NCBI GenBank assembly: GCA_030043175.1
Contig: JASHYD010001307.1
Location: 1 to 14,767, forward strand
Length of the DNA: 14,767 nucleotides
Reading direction: 5' to 3'
DNA from: Xanthobacteraceae bacterium
Lineage (GTDB): Bacteria > Pseudomonadota > Alphaproteobacteria > Rhizobiales > Xanthobacteraceae
The position numbers and the translations under genes are program-made. Positions 14,242-14,767 of the stretch are shown here, piece after piece. How positions within the stretch are numbered: position 1 is the first letter of the stretch; each line of letters opens with the position of its first letter. The notes below the pieces were generated by a model that was given only the letters and a program-made list of their open reading frames with translations, did not search any database and was not told the DNA's origin.

Positions 14242-14767
14242 CTACCCGTCTTCCTCGTGCAGAAGAACCAGAAACCCCGAAAAGCCGCCAGCCGCAGCCG
14301 GAAGCCAGGCCGCCAACAACGGAGGAAGCAATTCCGCCTTACTCAAATCCTCCGTCACCTTGGACAGGACGTAGATCGAAAATCCGGCGGCGACGCCGAG
14401 CAGGATTCGCTGCGGCACGCCGCCGAACCTGAATGCCCGCAGGCTGACCGACGAGGCCAGCAGAATCATTGCGGCGAGCAGGAATGGCCGCGCAATAAGG
14501 ATTTGGTACTGCACGCGATAACCCGCAGCCGCAAGGCCGGAGTCCTCCGCAAACCGAATATAAGTCGGCAGATGCCAAAATCCGACGGTCTCCGGCGCTG
14601 CAAAGCTCTCGGCGACCTGCTCTCGGGTCAGCTTGGTCGGCAGCAGATAGGACTCGAAATCCTGCGGCGGCGTATTGATGGCAAAGACCCGGCCATGCGT
14701 CAATTGCCATGCGCCGGGCTGCAATTCCGCATCCTGGGCTTCAATGCGTTCCTTGAACTCGCCCGCC
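14242..14767 (-). CDS. lptG: LptG, LPS export ABC transporter permease (C-terminal part; cut by window edge)
   Basis: The last 174 codons of an inner-membrane permease of the LptB2FG complex, which extracts lipopolysaccharide and passes it to the periplasmic bridge. The visible part includes the end of the periplasmic domain and its return to the membrane (HLPTYIRFAEDSGLAAAGYR), then three transmembrane segments (ILIARPFLLAAMILLASSVSL; about RILLGVAAGFSIYVLSKV; and LLPPLLAAWLPAAAGGFSGF) and the terminal HEEDG, all in the order expected for alphaproteobacterial LptG. The true start lies beyond 14767. The frame is open from the edge, and the TTG at 14724 is only an internal codon. The stop is TAG at 14242. 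No lptD or surA follows within the 14 kb downstream. Confidence 0.9.
   Translation of the reverse strand, partial: AGEFKERIEAQDAELQPGAWQLTHGRVFAINTPPQDFESYLLPTKLTREQVAESFAAPETVGFWHLPTYIRFAEDSGLAAAGYRVQYQILIARPFLLAAMILLASSVSLRAFRFGGVPQRILLGVAAGFSIYVLSKVTEDLSKAELLPPLLAAWLPAAAGGFSGFLVLLHEEDG

Overview
The window looks like chromosomal DNA of a GC-rich alphaproteobacterium, most likely from the Bradyrhizobium/Rhodopseudomonas group. The basis is protein recognition only: an FdsGBACD-type formate dehydrogenase, a short rhizobial-style H-NS family protein, a DUF1194 secreted protein and an alphaproteobacterial-style LptG. No database search was possible.

Left half (1-7185), compact and fully coding. 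A divergent regulator gene (fdsR-like, minus strand) faces the five-gene operon fdsG-fdsB-fdsA-fdsC-fdsD on the plus strand. The operon genes overlap or are separated by at most 10 bases. Together they encode the soluble, NAD-dependent, molybdenum-containing formate dehydrogenase. FdsA oxidises formate at a bis-MGD centre with a Cys ligand, electrons pass along iron-sulfur clusters in FdsA, FdsB and FdsG to FMN in FdsB, and NAD+ is reduced. FdsC (FdhD family) matures the molybdenum cofactor, and FdsD is the small delta subunit. The 92-base divergent intergenic region holds two copies of the same dyad, ATATGC-N8-GCATAT, with centres exactly 70 bases apart. One covers the fdsR start codon and the other ends four bases before the first possible fdsG start. 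They are the strongest candidates for operators of the system.

Right half (7186-14767), loosely packed. It holds a periplasmic CxxCH (cytochrome c'-like) protein gene converging on the fds operon, an epoxide-hydrolase-type alpha/beta hydrolase, a secreted DUF1194 protein with a MIDAS motif, an H-NS family gene, a small membrane protein of unknown function and the 3' end of an lptG gene cut by the window edge. Between them lie five stretches of about 580-1090 bases with no convincing gene. These add up to roughly half of this part and carry hairpins, short tandem repeats and dyads. This suggests decayed accessory DNA between core genes.

No rRNA, intact tRNA, CRISPR array, insertion sequence or phage gene was recognised. 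The fds operon and its regulator form a known system. The less explained items are the twin operators, the dyad-rich AT-richer region upstream of the H-NS gene, and an lptG that is not followed by lptD within the window.
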